Both the position numbers and the translations under genes were made by a program. Of a stretch of DNA of 6,266 bases, positions 5,156 through 6,266 are shown piece by piece (position 1 is the first letter of the stretch; the number at the start of each line of letters is the position of its first letter). Below the pieces are notes generated by a model. That model did not search any database and was not told the DNA's origin. It worked only from the letters and a program-made list of their open reading frames with translations. The stretch is from Thermoplasmata archaeon (GTDB taxonomy: Archaea > Thermoplasmatota > Thermoplasmata > Thermoplasmatales > Thermoplasmataceae). The stretch lies in the NCBI GenBank assembly GCA_021801305.1, contig JAJYYD010000056.1:1-6266 (forward strand), in the 5' to 3' direction.

Positions 5156-6266
5156 TCATTCAGGATCTTTATTTGCCTTGCTCCATACATCCCATTTCCT
5201 GAACGTGATGATTGTCAGAACCAGGAGACCTGCTATCATGAATGTTATGGCTGTCATGGTTAGCCTGAATCCTATTGTGTCAACAAGAACTCCTCCAACC
5301 AGCGGAAGAAGAATCCCCACGAGCATCATTATTGAAAAGAAATAGCTGTTTGCAGTATTTCTGTGCTGTGGACCGAATGCGCGGCTTATGGTAAGAACTG
5401 AAAGTGGATACGTGAGACCATGTGGAATACCCAGAATCAGGAGGGCTACCACGAATATAATTATATTATTTGAAAGAACCATAATGATGATTCCGGCAAC
5501 AGAGACCCCCATGGCGCTTATCATGTATGTACGGACATTTTTTGCGGGGCGTATTGAAAGAAGGATTCTGGAAAGGAATGATGAAAGGTAGAAAAGGGAG
5601 AAAAGAAGAGTTACCAGGGAGAGCGATATATGAAACGTGTCCTTTTCAAATATTCCTGCAAATGCCAGCAGTATTGCGAATGGTATGTTGTATGCCATTA
5701 TATTGTACAGGGCAACCCTGAAACCAGGGTTTTTCAACACATCTGTCTTTTCTCCGGTACGTTTTTCAACAGGAAAATGCATGAAAGGAGACATGGCTGT
5801 TGCAAGTGCACCGAAAAGGGCGAACACAAGGAATACCTCCTTCAGGCTCACGAAATGTAGAAGGTACGATTCAATAGCCGGCCCGGTTATGAGGCTAAGG
5901 CTCAGGAAAACTGTGTAAAGGGCAAGGACTCTTTCCCTCAGGACCGAATCCTTGAAGAGGCTTGCCGATGTGATTATGTTTGGCATTATGAGACCTAATA
6001 GGCCTCCTCCGGCTGCGGTCAGCATCCAGAGGGTGACATGGTTTGATACCCAGTATCCCACAAGGACAAATGTGTACAGGAAATTGGAAGCAATAAAGGA
6101 TATTCTTCTGTTTTTAGAATTGAGCTTGGTGTTAATGAGTGCCGTGGTCAGGAAAGTGCTGGCAGATGCCAGTGCACTCAATATTCCCACAAGAGTCTGG
6201 GAAAATCCGAAATCATATTTTGCCAGCAGGGGAATTGAGGTCATTATGAGATTGTTCGTGGCTCTG
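5156..6266 (-). CDS. Major facilitator superfamily permease, 5' end beyond window
   Basis: An integral membrane secondary transporter of the MFS. Counting from the internal methionine at 6244-6242, hydrophobic segments lie near residues 17-37, 48-66, 72-92, 106-128, 136-154, 178-198, 207-231, 238-257, 260-280, 299-321 and 326-347. With a first segment that runs off the window this makes twelve, split 6+6 by a charged central loop at about 155-177 (PVEKRTGEKTD). The loop after the second segment (KLNSKNRR) is a degenerate form of MFS motif A. GPAIES (121-126) at the end of the fifth segment recalls motif C of drug/proton antiporters. The frame stays open upstream of that methionine to the window edge (RATNNLI precedes it), a typical first-helix sequence, so the true start is outside. 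The stop is TGA at 5158-5156. The SppA-like gene follows on the same strand after 95 bases. The substrate is unknown; a drug or metabolite exporter is plausible. Confidence 0.88.
   Translation of the reverse strand, partial: RATNNLIMTSIPLLAKYDFGFSQTLVGILSALASASTFLTTALINTKLNSKNRRISFIASNFLYTFVLVGYWVSNHVTLWMLTAAGGGLLGLIMPNIITSASLFKDSVLRERVLALYTVFLSLSLITGPAIESYLLHFVSLKEVFLVFALFGALATAMSPFMHFPVEKRTGEKTDVLKNPGFRVALYNIMAYNIPFAILLAFAGIFEKDTFHISLSLVTLLFSLFYLSSFLSRILLSIRPAKNVRTYMISAMGVSVAGIIIMVLSNNIIIFVVALLILGIPHGLTYPLSVLTISRAFGPQHRNTANSYFFSIMMLVGILLPLVGGVLVDTIGFRLTMTAITFMIAGLLVLTIITFRKWDVWSKANKDPE

Noticed and set aside
5388..5918. Several overlapping plus-strand frames opposite the permease gene
   Set aside because: They overlap each other, are Arg- and Cys-rich with no recognisable domain, and sit opposite clear membrane helices of the permease.
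1..6266. CRISPR array, insertion sequence, tRNA/rRNA or novel defence system
   Set aside because: No spaced direct repeats, terminal inverted repeats with a transposase, RNA gene folds or defence-type domains were seen. The window is nearly filled by recognised housekeeping and transport genes.

Overview
The window looks like a piece of an archaeal chromosome, most likely from a member of the Thermoplasmata (Thermoplasma/Ferroplasma/Cuniculiplasma type). This rests on TATA-like boxes upstream of genes, one gene start that fits a leaderless mRNA, others with strong GGAGG ribosome sites, a heavy bias to ATA (Ile) and AGG (Arg) codons, and family-level impressions of the proteins. The taxonomic call is inference; no rRNA or tRNA is present to settle it.

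Layout from left to right. (1) Positions 1-82, minus strand: the first 27 codons of a gene cut by the window edge, whose N-terminus resembles aconitase A. (2) 161-625, minus: a Bcp/PrxQ-type peroxiredoxin. (3) About 626-772: a divergent promoter region between the peroxiredoxin and the ABC genes. (4) 773-4299, plus: two ABC exporter half-transporters overlapping by one base (TGATG). They are clearly two halves of one heterodimer, because the first has the Asp-substituted Walker B and a good LSGGQ, while the second has the catalytic Glu and an altered LSEGQ. (5) 4305-5060, minus: a short S49 (SppA-like) serine/lysine peptidase with an intact catalytic pair but no membrane anchor, convergent with the ABC operon and five bases away. 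(6) 5156 to the window end, minus: a major facilitator superfamily permease whose start lies beyond the window.

Functionally this is an ordinary housekeeping and transport neighbourhood: a central-metabolism enzyme, peroxide defence, an ATP-driven exporter of unknown substrate, a protein or peptide quality-control protease, and a secondary transporter. I see no CRISPR array, insertion sequence, RNA gene, toxin-antitoxin pair or phage gene, and nothing that amounts to a new system. The points most worth a second look are the clean asymmetry of the ABC pair (including a missing A-loop aromatic), the anchorless SppA whose short form is fixed by an upstream in-frame stop, its conflicting start signals, and a small palindrome in its promoter region.
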